This document shows positions 40,352-40,359 of a stretch of DNA of 40,359 bases, piece after piece. How positions within the stretch are numbered: position 1 is the first letter of the stretch; each line of letters starts with the position of its first letter. Source of the DNA: HGM04593 sp045634305 (GTDB lineage Bacteria > Bacteroidota > Bacteroidia > Bacteroidales > Bacteroidaceae); the NCBI GenBank assembly GCA_045634305.1, contig JAZQZZ010000005.1, forward strand, positions 1-40,359. Reading direction: 5' to 3'. Below the pieces are notes generated by a model. That model saw nothing but the letters and a program-made list of their open reading frames with translations, had not been told where the DNA came from and made no database searches. Both the position numbers and the translations under genes were made by a program.

Positions 40352-40359
40352 AGCTATCG

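Overview
The window is chromosomal DNA of a Bacteroidales bacterium (Bacteroidetes; Prevotella/Bacteroides-like). The family is not resolved. The assignment rests on several markers. There are promoters of the Bacteroidetes type (TTTG, about 19 nt, TAnnTTTG) and two proteins with type IX secretion-like C-terminal tails. DUF4270, DUF4924 and GldE are present, along with a 29-residue AURKAIP1/COX24-like ribosomal peptide beside HU and RNase G. Shine-Dalgarno sequences are mostly absent. I see no tRNA, rRNA, CRISPR array, transposase, integrase or phage gene.

Layout. 1-2.7 kb: secG, then a leftward set (DoxX membrane protein, SIMPL protein, AraC regulator). 2.8-7.7 kb: outer-membrane porin, PiT phosphate transporter with a PhoU-like tail, and endonuclease IV. 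7.7-11.5 kb: leftward glycogen synthase (GT5 domain only) and a DUF4270 lipoprotein, divergent from panC-panD. 11.6-14.2 kb: leftward methylmalonyl-CoA module (epimerase, carboxyltransferase, a 49-residue epsilon-like subunit, biotin carrier). 14.4-16.6 kb: leftward HU, 29-residue ribosomal peptide and RNase G. 16.8-19.3 kb: ssb-gldE-phosphopantetheinyl transferase, without the mutY I expect at the head of this cluster. 19.4-25.6 kb: LysE exporter, DUF4924, prfC, tsaC/sua5-like, ClC channel and fmt. 26-27 kb: ECF sigma factor and a 61-residue protein. 26.9-30.7 kb: leftward DPP5-like peptidase and an MFSD1-like transporter, perhaps a dipeptide release-and-uptake pair. 30.9-35.2 kb: a 1,430-residue secreted LacZ-type GH2 enzyme with beta-trefoil-like N-terminal modules.

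35.3-40.36 kb is the accessory-looking end. It holds a small Ala/Glu/Pro-rich lipoprotein, a 1,090-residue secreted protein of unknown function, and a 55-residue peptide gene. The two long spacers flanking the 1,090-residue gene each contain a 230-240 bp element of the same unusual plan. Short tandem arrays of an 8-mer (nACAnAAG) sit in inverted orientation at the two ends, and the core is made of strong palindromes. One core is a 142 bp nested palindrome with perfect 12 bp terminal inverted repeats. The other carries a near-perfect 62 nt hairpin. I regard this repeated architecture as the most interesting signal in the window.

Housekeeping functions (secretion, translation, cofactor synthesis, DNA repair) share the window with surface and nutrient functions (porin, phosphate uptake, glycan and peptide breakdown). 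Nearly every transcription unit ends in a clear hairpin terminator, often bidirectional between convergent genes.
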